Notes: generated by a model from the sequence alone, not told the origin. A stretch of DNA of 9,915 nt from Candidatus Aminicenantota bacterium (GCA_003154255.1 PMCY01000041.1:35782-45696); one strand, 5' to 3'; shown: positions 1 to 6,744, counted from the stretch's first letter. Made by a program: numbers and translations.

Positions 1-1459
1 GGATATCCAATTTGACCAGCGGCCCAGGCCGGTATCCGGCCAGCTCGTAATCCAGCGAAGCGTAGCCTTGGGAGACCATCTTCAGCTGGCCGAAAAAGTC
101 GAAGACGACCTCATTGAGGGGCAGGAGATAGCTGAGCAGGACGCGCTGGGGGCTGATGTACTCCATCTTTTTCTGCTCGCCCCGCCGGCCTTCCAGAAGC
201 GCCAGGATGGCGCCGATGTAGCGGTCGGGGGTCAGGATGATGGCTTCCAGGAGCGGCTCTTCGATGCGCTCGATCTCGGCCGGAGGGGGGAGTTGGGAGG
301 GCGTCCGGACTTCACGGATCTCCCCCGACTTCGTGGTCACCCGGTAGCTGACGGTCGGAGCCGTCGTCAGGAGGGTCAGCCCGAATTCGCGCTCCAGGCG
401 CTCCTGGATGATCTCGCGGTGGAGCAGGCCCAGGAACCCGCAGCGGTAGCCCTGGCCCAGGGCCACTGAATTCTCGTTTTCATAGAAGAAGGAAGCGTCA
501 TTGAGGCGCAATTTTTCCAGGGCGTCGCGGAGGTCCTCGATTCGTGTATCCCCGGCCGGAAACAATCCGCAGAAGACCATGGGCTTGGCTTCCTTGAATC
601 CCGGCATGGCCTGGGCGGCCGGACGGTTCTTGAGGGTGATCGTGTCGCCGATGCGGGCGTGGCTGAGGGTCTTGATCCCGGCGATGAGATAACCCACTTC
701 GCCGGCCGACAAGCGGTCGATCTTGACCGGCTTGGGCGTCAGGTAGCCCAACTCCTCAACCACATAGTCGGCCTGCATGCCCATGAGCGTGACCGGGTCG
801 CCGATCCGGACCTCGCCGTCGAAGACCCGCACGAGAACGACGACGCCGCGGTACGAATCGAACCAGGAATCGAAAAGGAGGGCTTTAAGGGGCGCTTCCG
901 GATCGCCCTTGGGGGGCGGCACCCGGCGAACGACGGCCTCCAGGACCTCGGCCACGTTCTGGCCGGTTTTGGCGCTCGTTAAAAGGGCGTCCTCGCGGCT
1001 CAGCCCGACGACGTTCTCGAGCTGCTCGAGGGCGCCTTCGACGTCTGCCGCGAGAAGGTCGATCTTGTTGATGACGGGGACGAGCAACAGATTGTTCTGG
1101 ATGGCCAGGTAGGCGTTGGCCAGCGTCTGGGCTTCAACGCCCTGGGACGCATCGATGACCAATAGGGCGCCTTCGCAGGCGGCCAGGCTCCGCGAGACCT
1201 CATACGAGAAATCGACATGGCCGGGCGTATCGATGAGATTGAGGAAATACTCCTGTCCGTCCGACGATTTGAACGTCAGGCGGGCCGTCTGGGCTTTGAT
1301 CGTGATACCCCGCTCGCGCTCCAAGTCCATCGTGTCCAGGTTTTGGGCCCGGGTCTCGCGCGAGGAGATAGCCCCGGTCGTTTCCAAAAAGCGGTCGGCC
1401 AGCGTCGATTTCCCGTGGTCGATATGGGCGATGATGGAGAAGTTGCGGATGTTGTTCAT
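1..1459 (-). CDS. lepA: Elongation factor 4 (LepA), C-terminus cut by window edge
   Basis: Ribosome-associated translational GTPase (EF4), cytoplasmic, back-translocase or elongation-quality factor. The reverse-strand reading begins [19 protein letters not shown], which matches the standard LepA N-terminus. All G-motifs are visible: P-loop AHIDHGKS at residues 11-18, RGITI at 50-54, DTPGH at 77-81, NKID at 131-134 and SAK at 162-164. The following domains are also recognisable, including the typical stretch [15 protein letters not shown]. About 486 of the usual roughly 600 codons are present; the rest lies beyond base 1, so this is an edge cut and not a biological truncation. The ATG at 1459 is fixed by homology, with an in-frame TGA 36 nt upstream. 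No Shine-Dalgarno sequence is seen before it, unlike most other genes here. It is separated from the upstream peptidase operon by a terminator. Confidence 0.98.
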   Translation of the reverse strand, partial: MNNIRNFSIIAHIDHGKSTLADRFLETTGAISSRETRAQNLDTMDLERERGITIKAQTARLTFKSSDGQEYFLNLIDTPGHVDFSYEVSRSLAACEGALLVIDASQGVEAQTLANAYLAIQNNLLLVPVINKIDLLAADVEGALEQLENVVGLSREDALLTSAKTGQNVAEVLEAVVRRVPPPKGDPEAPLKALLFDSWFDSYRGVVVLVRVFDGEVRIGDPVTLMGMQADYVVEELGYLTPKPVKIDRLSAGEVGYLIAGIKTLSHARIGDTITLKNRPAAQAMPGFKEAKPMVFCGLFPAGDTRIEDLRDALEKLRLNDASFFYENENSVALGQGYRCGFLGLLHREIIQERLEREFGLTLLTTAPTVSYRVTTKSGEIREVRTPSQLPPPAEIERIEEPLLEAIILTPDRYIGAILALLEGRRGEQKKMEYISPQRVLLSYLLPLNEVVFDFFGQLKMVSQGYASLDYELAGYRPGPLVKLDI

Positions 1460-1470
1460 GGGAAACAAGT

Positions 1471-1499
1471 ATGATGGCAGAAAAGCCGCCAGGGGTCAA
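1471..1499 (-). promoter_or_regulatory. Candidate sigma70-type promoter for lepA
   Basis: On the minus strand TTGACC (1499-1494) is followed after exactly 17 nt by CATCAT (1476-1471), four of six matches to TATAAT. The predicted start of transcription falls about 5 nt before the lepA ATG, which would give a nearly leaderless transcript. This agrees with the absence of a Shine-Dalgarno sequence. It is a prediction from sequence only. Confidence 0.45.
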
Positions 1500-1536
1500 T
1501 TATCGGGAGGGATTTTCCAGATCGCCCGGCCGCGTC

Positions 1537-1580
1537 CAAAAAGAAAGGGCCGCTTTCCGCGCTTGGAAAACGGCCCCTTC
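1537..1580 (-). terminator. Intrinsic terminator of the peptidase operon
   Basis: On the minus strand a 15-bp stem (1579-1565 paired with 1558-1544, two G-T pairs) closes a 6-nt loop. A T-rich tract (TTTCTTTTT, 1546-1538) runs from the foot of the stem. It begins about 20 nt after the stop codon of the M28-type peptidase gene. It therefore ends that operon and isolates lepA downstream. Confidence 0.88.
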
Positions 1581-1597
1581 GAACGAGATGATTCTTT

Positions 1598-3817
1598 TCA
1601 GTACTCCACCAGACCGGCCAGCTTGAGGATGGTCAGGTAATTGAGGATCGCCTGAACGGTGGATTTGCGCTGGGACTGGGCGTCGAGCAGGGATTTGATC
1701 TCCAGGACGGAGTGCTTGCCGTTGACCAGGAGCTGCAGCTCGTTAGCCGTGAACAGCTCGGCCGCGTAGGGATACTTGGCTTTCTCGTCCGTCGACACCG
1801 CGTCCAAATATTTCCGGTAGCCCTGGTAGCCCTCGGCCATGACCTTGGCAGTAGTCCGCGGGACGATCTTGGCAGCCTTCTTCTCGAGCTCGGTGAGCTC
1901 GATCTTGACCGGCTTCGTCCCCAGCCTCTTGGCCGTGACTTCCATGTGCGCTTGCAGAGTCCCCAGATGGGCGGCCCCGACGGCGTCCACGGATTTCTTC
2001 AGCTGCGCCACATAGGCCCCGACCGCGGCTTTGTCGGCCGCCAATTGGAGGACCGTATCGAGGGTGTCCTTTTCAGTCAGGATTCCGCCCTCGATATAGC
2101 CCCGGGCTTCCTTATAGGCGTCCAGCAGCGTCTTGTCCGTTGCCCGGTTGAGCGCTTCCAGCCCGACGACCAGGGAATGACCGAGGCGGCGGGCCGCGTT
2201 GCTGGCGATCTCGCCGGCGATCTTGACGGCCATATTGTCGTCGGCGTTGGCCACGGTGTAGGCGCCGGCCGCGCCGATGGCCACGACCCGTTTCAACTGG
2301 GTCGGATCGGATTTGTCCGGCAGATCGCCAGAGGTGTGGTACCAGCGATCCGGCCAGACGATCATCATGATCCCCGGAACTCGCACGCCCCAGTCGTTGA
2401 AGTCCTCGTGATCGGAGGCCCCATAATGGGTCTCGATGGAATACCAGAAGGGCTCGTCCGCCCCGAACGGCGCGACGACCCGCAGGGGGACTTTGTAGGC
2501 GTCGGAGCGATTCTGGATCCGCTCCCGGTTGCCCTCGCCCACGTAGCGGTAATAGTTCTCCATGACGTCGTTGATGAAGTGGGCGTTCCCGAACGTCGTC
2601 CGCATCAGGCACATGAAGCCCTGGTTCTTGCTCAGCCATTCGCCGACCATGTCCATGTTGATGTTGGCCAGAGTCTTGTCCATGACCGGCTTGTTGGCCT
2701 TGATCCACATTCCGGTGCCGCCGATTTCCGGCCCCCATAGGAAGCGAATGCTCCTTTTCGGCTTGGGCAGGCGGCCCTCGCCGATGAGCGTGTTCAGGAC
2801 GCGGGCGACTTCCAGGATGGCCGCGCTGCCCGAGGTGTTGTCGTTGGCCCCAAACTTGGTGATGCCCTCGAAGAGATGGGCGGAGAAAATAATCTCGCCG
2901 GCGGCGGGATCGGTCCCGGGGATGACGGCGACAATATCCTCATTGTTGTATTTTTCCTGCTTCGAATCGACGATCGCGTGGACCGTGATCTTTTCGTTGG
3001 CCATCAGCCGCTGCTTCAGGAAATCGCCTTCCCGGACGGGAAGCTGAAACCCGAACTTGGGCTTGGGCGCAGGCGCCGGGGCCGCGGGAGGCGTGGCGGG
3101 CTGGGTCGGCGGCTGTTGGCCGCGGGCGCCGCCGGGCGCTCCACCAGGACCGCCGGGGCCGCCCCTTTGTCCGCGCATCCCGCCGACGCTGGCCCAGGGC
3201 ATCTGGAGCGGATCCAGGTACGGCCGCGACTGGCTGATGGCGATGACGCCCAGGGCGCCCTTCTGCTGGCAGGCGTAATTATGGACCTGTCCGATCGATC
3301 CTTCGGTGACGACGATCTTGCCTTCGACCTTGGCCGCGTCGATCTCCGCGGGCGTGCCCCGGCCGACCCAGGCCAATTCGGCCGTGACGTCGGTCGGCTG
3401 GCTGCCCGAAGCCAGCATGGGGACCATGTCGTGCATGGAGGCCAGCTTCTGGTGCTTGGGCTTCATCTCCCAGAGCTCGCCCTTCACGCCGTCCCAGATC
3501 TCGCCGCCCGGGAATTTCACCAGCTCGGCCTGGATTCCATATTGTTTCAGGCGTTTGAGGACGACCTGGGTTTCCACGAACGGTCCGGCGTACTCCTCGG
3601 ACAGCCGGTCCCGGTTGTAGCCGTTGATGTCGATGATCGTATCCAGGGCCGTCTCGCCGGACGCCTCGCCGACGATCTCGTCCATGTGTTCCTTGGGCAG
3701 CAGCGTCCAGTACAGCCAGGGCGTGTATTGGGCCGCCGCGCCGCCGGGGAGAAGGACCAGGGCCGCCCCGCCGACGAGAGCAAAGATGGTCCAGCCGATG
3801 ATGATGCGTTTTTTCAT
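1598..3817 (-). CDS. Exported M28-type zinc aminopeptidase-like protein with PA-domain region and C-terminal winged-helix-like segment
   Basis: A predicted exported metallopeptidase of 739 aa. Residues 1-30 form a Sec signal peptide (MKKR, hydrophobic core, GAAAQ cleavage region). Residues about 50-300 contain a PA-like domain (VEGKIVV, GALGVIAIS) interrupted at 211-256 by a Gly/Pro/Ala/Gln-rich insert. The catalytic region spans about 290-525. Five likely zinc ligands are present by alignment to M28 peptidases: H314, D326 (in GANDNTSG), E364, D389 (NMDMVGE) and H494 (YHTSGD); a SDH motif lies at 468-470. The usual general-base Glu before the zinc Glu is Pro363, and the usual HxD motif reads HLF, so activity or specificity may differ from classical M28 enzymes. 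The last 50 residues look like a small winged helix. The start is set by a strong SD; an upstream in-frame start at 4009 would overlap the M24 gene and add residues unlike a signal peptide. It lies 79 nt downstream of the M24 gene, probably in the same operon. Confidence 0.9.
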   Translation of the reverse strand: MKKRIIIGWTIFALVGGAALVLLPGGAAAQYTPWLYWTLLPKEHMDEIVGEASGETALDTIIDINGYNRDRLSEEYAGPFVETQVVLKRLKQYGIQAELVKFPGGEIWDGVKGELWEMKPKHQKLASMHDMVPMLASGSQPTDVTAELAWVGRGTPAEIDAAKVEGKIVVTEGSIGQVHNYACQQKGALGVIAISQSRPYLDPLQMPWASVGGMRGQRGGPGGPGGAPGGARGQQPPTQPATPPAAPAPAPKPKFGFQLPVREGDFLKQRLMANEKITVHAIVDSKQEKYNNEDIVAVIPGTDPAAGEIIFSAHLFEGITKFGANDNTSGSAAILEVARVLNTLIGEGRLPKPKRSIRFLWGPEIGGTGMWIKANKPVMDKTLANINMDMVGEWLSKNQGFMCLMRTTFGNAHFINDVMENYYRYVGEGNRERIQNRSDAYKVPLRVVAPFGADEPFWYSIETHYGASDHEDFNDWGVRVPGIMMIVWPDRWYHTSGDLPDKSDPTQLKRVVAIGAAGAYTVANADDNMAVKIAGEIASNAARRLGHSLVVGLEALNRATDKTLLDAYKEARGYIEGGILTEKDTLDTVLQLAADKAAVGAYVAQLKKSVDAVGAAHLGTLQAHMEVTAKRLGTKPVKIELTELEKKAAKIVPRTTAKVMAEGYQGYRKYLDAVSTDEKAKYPYAAELFTANELQLLVNGKHSVLEIKSLLDAQSQRKSTVQAILNYLTILKLAGLVEY

Positions 3818-3822
3818 TGAGT

Positions 3823-3829
3823 CTCCTCC
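3823..3829 (-). promoter_or_regulatory. Shine-Dalgarno site deciding the M28-type peptidase start
   Basis: GGAGGAG on the minus strand lies 5 nt before the ATG at 3817. It selects this start, which begins the signal peptide, over the in-frame ATG at 4009. Confidence 0.85.
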
Positions 3830-3837
3830 GTCGATGA

Positions 3838-3852
3838 GACGCCGCGGGCGTC
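3838..3852. other. Small perfect hairpin between the two peptidase genes
   Basis: GACGCC and GGCGTC form a 6-bp stem around a GCG loop, 8 nt beyond the ribosome site of the M28-type gene. In the plus direction it is followed by CCTCTTTTT, but no plus-strand gene ends here. In the minus-strand mRNA it sits in the intercistronic leader and could affect processing or relative expression. Functional significance is unproven. Confidence 0.3.
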
Positions 3853-3896
3853 CCTCTTTTTCCGATTCCGCTCCGCGCCGCCGGACGCTGATCCGG

Positions 3897-5147
3897 TCAG
3901 CGGGCGGCAAAGGGCTCGTCGATCGAAACGGCCTCCAGGCCGCCCAGTATCCGCCCGCCGTCTTCGGTGACCACCATGCAGTCCTCGGTGCGGATGCCGA
4001 ACTCACCATAAATATAGATCCCGGGCTCGTTGGAAAAGGTCATGCCCGGCTCCATCATAAGCATGTTGCCGCGGACGAGGTACGGATACTCGTGACCTTC
4101 CAAGCCGATGCCGTGTCCGAGACGGTGGGCGAAATACTTATAGTCCGGTCCGAACCCGCCGTCTTCGATCACCTTGCGGGCGGCGATATCGACGTCCTGG
4201 CAAGCCGCCCCGGGCCGAGCCGCCTTCAGGGCAGCGGCCTGGGATTTCCGGACGATGTCCCAAACTTTTCTCATCCTGTCCGTAGCCTTGCCGAAGACGA
4301 TCGTCCGGGTCACATCCGAGCTGTAGCCTTGCACGGAGCACCCGCCATCAACCATGATGACCGTGCCGTCCTGGACGGTCCGCGGCGTCCGAGACCCGTG
4401 GGGGAAGGCCGTGTTGGTCCCGAACTGCGGCCCTCCTCCGCCGTTGGCCCCCATCTTCTGGTGGGCCTCGGCGACGGCCCCCGCGAGCTCGCGGGGGGTC
4501 ATCCCCTCCTTGATGTGCTTGAAGGCCTCCCGGTAAGCCAGCTTGGTGATGCGGTTGGCCAGGTCCATAAAGGCGATCTCCTTGGCCGTCTTGGTCCCCC
4601 GGCAGCCCTCCGTGACGACGGCGCCATCGGCCAACTCCAGGCTCGGCGCGTCGCGCTTCAAGCCGAAGATCTGGAAGGCGACGACATTGGGCGCGATGCC
4701 CAGGCGCGAACCGCCGAGCTCCTTGACGATTCCGGCGATTATTTTATAAGGGCTCTCGTGCTCGTCCCAGGTGCGGACCTCCTGTCCGGCCGGGATGGAT
4801 TCCTTGGCCCGTTCAAGTTCAAAGGACGGGCAAACCCAGACGGGGCGGCCTTTCTTGTTGAGGACTGCGCCGAACGTCCGCTCGCTTAGGCCCCAGTTGA
4901 CGGTGGTGAAATAAGAGAGATTGACGCCGCCGTTGAGAAAAACTGCGTCCAAACGATGGGCGGCCATCAGCCCCCTGGCCCGCTCCTGGCGGGCTTCGTA
5001 GTCCTCGGGTCCCAGGGGCTGGACGCCCTTGACCAGGTTCTCAAGCGGGGGAGCACCGCCGGAGTTTTGAGCGGCCAATCCATTTGCGAATCCGGAAAGA
5101 GAGAGCGACAGGCCGCCGATTTTAAGGAATTCACGCCGATTGACCAT
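3897..5147 (-). CDS. Tat-exported M24-family metallopeptidase (Xaa-Pro aminopeptidase-like)
   Basis: A 416-aa M24 'pita-bread' peptidase, expected to remove an N-terminal residue preceding proline from peptides. Residues 1-27 form a twin-arginine signal: NRREFLKIGG, a moderate hydrophobic stretch, then an Ala-rich cleavage region (GLAAQ). A creatinase/aminopeptidase P-like N-domain covers about 45-185 and the catalytic domain about 190-405. All five dinuclear-metal ligands are visible: D267 (MVDGG), D278 (SSDVTR), H345 (LGHGIGL), E374 (SNEPG) and E388 (RTED). H250 (FPHG) and H352 (GHE) are also present, so it looks catalytically intact. The cargo should be folded and metal-loaded in the cytoplasm, then exported to the periplasm. 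The start is chosen by the AAGGAG site and the position of the Tat motif; an in-frame ATG at 5196 would add 16 residues. It is divergent to tatA and first in the probable operon with the M28-type gene. Exact substrate is unknown. Confidence 0.93.
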   Translation of the reverse strand: MVNRREFLKIGGLSLSLSGFANGLAAQNSGGAPPLENLVKGVQPLGPEDYEARQERARGLMAAHRLDAVFLNGGVNLSYFTTVNWGLSERTFGAVLNKKGRPVWVCPSFELERAKESIPAGQEVRTWDEHESPYKIIAGIVKELGGSRLGIAPNVVAFQIFGLKRDAPSLELADGAVVTEGCRGTKTAKEIAFMDLANRITKLAYREAFKHIKEGMTPRELAGAVAEAHQKMGANGGGGPQFGTNTAFPHGSRTPRTVQDGTVIMVDGGCSVQGYSSDVTRTIVFGKATDRMRKVWDIVRKSQAAALKAARPGAACQDVDIAARKVIEDGGFGPDYKYFAHRLGHGIGLEGHEYPYLVRGNMLMMEPGMTFSNEPGIYIYGEFGIRTEDCMVVTEDGGRILGGLEAVSIDEPFAAR

Positions 5148-5153
5148 GGAAGA

Positions 5154-5159
5154 CTCCTT
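5154..5159 (-). promoter_or_regulatory. Shine-Dalgarno site deciding the M24 peptidase start
   Basis: AAGGAG on the minus strand is 6 nt before the ATG at 5147. It supports that start over the in-frame ATG at 5196, which has only a pyrimidine-rich sequence in front of it. Confidence 0.8.
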
Positions 5160-5166
5160 GAAAAGA

Positions 5167-5221
5167 ATGGGAAGTCCGGGGAAACCCGCTTGCATGGGAA
5201 AGGTGGGACGGTCGATGGGAA
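5167..5221. repeat. Three copies of a 7-nt direct repeat in the M24 leader
   Basis: ATGGGAA on the plus strand (TTCCCAT in the M24 mRNA sense) occurs at 5167-5173, 5194-5200 and 5215-5221, with start-to-start spacings of 27 and 21 nt. All copies lie between the predicted transcription start and the M24 start codon. A regulatory role is possible, but chance recurrence of a short word is not excluded. Confidence 0.35.
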
Positions 5222-5235
5222 GGCACGAGGGACTC

Positions 5236-5264
5236 ACGTTATCACCGAGCCAGGGTGATGTCAA
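5236..5264 (-). promoter_or_regulatory. Candidate promoter for the M24/M28 peptidase operon
   Basis: On the minus strand a perfect TTGACA (5264-5259) is followed after 17 nt by TAACGT (5241-5236). GATAAC overlaps this hexamer but at a 15-nt spacing. The -35 is strong and the -10 weak, as expected for a promoter needing activation or under control. Transcription would start near 5229, giving a leader of about 80 nt. Confidence 0.45.
5241..5259. repeat. Inverted repeat inside the minus-strand promoter spacer
   Basis: ATCACC (5241-5246) and GGTGAT (5254-5259) are perfect inverted arms around 7 nt. The repeat fills the space between the -35 and -10 of the predicted peptidase promoter, a position where a bound repressor would block RNA polymerase. 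Candidate operator, unproven. Confidence 0.4.
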
Positions 5265-5274
5265 ATGTATCAGA

Positions 5275-5288
5275 CCGAATGCGTTCGG
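5275..5288. repeat. Inverted repeat between the two divergent -35 elements
   Basis: CCGAA (5275-5279) and TTCGG (5284-5288) are perfect inverted arms around TGCG. The site lies between the -35 hexamers of the two outward-facing promoters, where one regulator could act on both. Candidate operator, unproven. Confidence 0.4.
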
Positions 5289-5300
5289 AGTCCGTCTGCG

Positions 5301-5329
5301 TTGACATTTCCCCGAGGGTCGGGTATGTT
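5301..5329 (+). promoter_or_regulatory. Sigma70-type promoter for tatA and downstream genes
   Basis: A perfect TTGACA (5301-5306) is followed after exactly 17 nt by TATGTT (5324-5329; four of six to TATAAT). Transcription would start near 5336, about 45 nt before the tatA ATG. It is the clearest promoter in the window and probably drives tatA, the methyltransferase and the ROK kinase. Confidence 0.7.
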
Positions 5330-5380
5330 ACCGGTTGGTGTTCTTCCGTCCAAAATCGAGAATTCGTATAGGAGGCATAA

Positions 5381-5578
5381 ATGTTTGGATCTTTAGGACC
5401 TCAGGAACTGTTGATCATCCTGCTCATCGTGATCATCATCTTCGGAGCCAAAAAGCTCCCCGATCTGGGGAAGTCGTTGGGTGAGGGCATTAAAAATTTC
5501 AAGGGCTCCATCAGCGGCAAAGACAAGGACCAGGACAAGAAAGACGAGACCAAAACCAACCCTCCCACCAAGGATTAA
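5381..5578 (+). CDS. tatA: Sec-independent protein translocase subunit TatA/E family
   Basis: A 65-aa inner-membrane protein of the twin-arginine translocase, which oligomerises to pass folded proteins across the cytoplasmic membrane. The sequence has a short N-terminal periplasmic end and one membrane helix (about residues 9-22, rich in Leu/Ile). The [10 protein letters not shown] hinge and an amphipathic helix ([11 protein letters not shown]) follow, ending in a charged Lys/Asp-rich tail. These are the hallmark TatA features and the length is normal for short members. Glu9 aligns with the polar residue at the helix start (Gln8 in E. coli TatA). A strong AGGAGG lies 5 nt before the ATG. No tatB or tatC gene is visible in the window, so they would be elsewhere. 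It is divergent to a gene encoding a protein with a Tat signal, and its stop codon overlaps the next start. Confidence 0.95.
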   Translation: MFGSLGPQELLIILLIVIIIFGAKKLPDLGKSLGEGIKNFKGSISGKDKDQDKKDETKTNPPTKD

Positions 5579-6744
5579 TGCAACGGACCATCGAAAAGCT
5601 GGCCCACGAGCGGGGCGTGCTCGAAGAGACGCTCCAGCGGCAGATGGAAGGATTGACGTCCATTGCCGGCGAGCTCGAAGGGCTGGACGCGCGGCTGAAA
5701 CCCTCTCCGGAGTCCGCGCCTAGAAAGGGATTATTCTCCGGCGCCCCGCCTGCTTTTGAGATCCGCGATCTTCTCAGCCAGACGATCGGACAAACCCGAA
5801 CCTTAGCCGAAACCTGTCGCGTCCTTCTTGACACGGTTTCTCACCTGGCCCAAGCCCGTGACCGGGAATGGGACGCTCTGGGCAACAACCACCTGGCCAT
5901 GATCTTCAAGAGCATGGAGTGGCGCGTCGACGGGCTGGCCGCCGCCTATAACGACGTGGCCTCAATGGCCCGGACGTTCACCCTCCTGCAGGACCAGCTG
6001 GGCCGCCTTTCGGCCGCCCTGGCCGAGAAACACAATCCCTCTCCCGTTGACGTAGCCGGCTTGCTGGAGCCGCTCCGGGACTGGCGATATGAACGTTTCG
6101 AGAACCGCCATCGCGGCCCTGGCGAGGAGATCCGCCGCAAGCAGGAGGCTTTTCTTGCGTTTTTCCGCTCCGGCGGCGCCATCCTCGACTTGGGCTGCGG
6201 CCGCGGCGAATTCCTCGAGCTTTTACGCGACCGGGGGTTCCAGGGCGAAGGTGTCGATCTCAATGCCCAGATGATCCGCCTCTGCCGGGACAAAGGTCTG
6301 GAAGCCCGCAAGGCCGACATCCTGGAAGCCCTGGCCGGGACTTCGGACGGTTCGCTCGACGGGATATTCTCCTCCCAGGTCATCGAACACGTTTCCGCCG
6401 CTCACCTCGAGCGCCTCATCGAGCTGGCCTTCGCCAAATTGGCTCCGGGCGGCACCGTGGTCCTGGAAACGATCAACCCGGCCTCGGTCTTCGCCCTGGT
6501 CCAGGTCTATTTTCTGGACCTCTCCCATCGCCTTCCCGTCCATCCGCTGGCCCTCCGCTTCCTCCTTGAATCGGCGGGTTTCTCCGACGTTCGCATCATC
6601 TACGGAAACGGGCTGGACGAGGAAATGTTGAGGCCGCTGCCTCCGGCCGACGAACGGACCGCCATCCTGAACGACGACATCGACCGGCTGAACCGGCTTC
6701 TCTATGCCTCGCCCGAATACGCGGCCGTGGGCCGGAAGAATTGA
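5578..6744 (+). CDS. Class I SAM-dependent methyltransferase with helical N-terminal extension
   Basis: A predicted 388-aa cytoplasmic methyltransferase. Residues 1-40 are likely coiled coil and about 60-150 predominantly helical. The segment YERFENRHRGPGEEIRRKQ (171-189) leads into the SAM-binding fold, with motif I LDLGCGRGEF at 203-212, an acidic motif II in GVDLN (225-229), IEHVSAAHL at 269-277 and APGGTVVLET at 289-298. This arrangement, including LSHRLPVHP near 315-323, resembles methyltransferases in bacterial surface-polysaccharide gene clusters. Glycan methylation is therefore a plausible role, but no glycosyltransferase is present here and the substrate is unknown. The start overlaps the tatA stop by 1 nt (TAATG) with AAGGA only 3 nt upstream, suggesting translational coupling. 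The ROK gene begins 2 nt after its stop. Confidence 0.88.
   Translation: MQRTIEKLAHERGVLEETLQRQMEGLTSIAGELEGLDARLKPSPESAPRKGLFSGAPPAFEIRDLLSQTIGQTRTLAETCRVLLDTVSHLAQARDREWDALGNNHLAMIFKSMEWRVDGLAAAYNDVASMARTFTLLQDQLGRLSAALAEKHNPSPVDVAGLLEPLRDWRYERFENRHRGPGEEIRRKQEAFLAFFRSGGAILDLGCGRGEFLELLRDRGFQGEGVDLNAQMIRLCRDKGLEARKADILEALAGTSDGSLDGIFSSQVIEHVSAAHLERLIELAFAKLAPGGTVVLETINPASVFALVQVYFLDLSHRLPVHPLALRFLLESAGFSDVRIIYGNGLDEEMLRPLPPADERTAILNDDIDRLNRLLYASPEYAAVGRKN

Noticed and set aside
1..1459. lepA as a truncated or broken gene
   Set aside because: The frame is open through base 1 with all motifs intact; the missing end is due to the window boundary.
1712..2740. Open plus-strand frame of 342 codons opposite the M28-type gene
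   Set aside because: It is antisense to the region encoding zinc ligands of the peptidase and shows no family features.
3059..3105. G-rich plus-strand tract resembling a G-quadruplex
   Set aside because: G-run spacing is irregular with loops of 9-10 nt, and the runs are explained by Pro/Ala codons of the minus-strand insert.
2876..3820. Open plus-strand frame of 314 codons opposite the M28-type gene
   Set aside because: It is antisense to the signal peptide and PA region; its low-complexity Arg/Gly composition mirrors the Gly/Pro insert.
3818..4009. N-terminal extension of the M28-type protein by 64 residues
   Set aside because: It would overlap the end of the M24 gene and bury the signal peptide; the strong SD favours 3817.
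3624..4889. Open plus-strand frame of 421 codons across the M28 and M24 genes
   Set aside because: It is antisense to two well-supported peptidase genes, with no motif or ribosome site; a GC-driven shadow.
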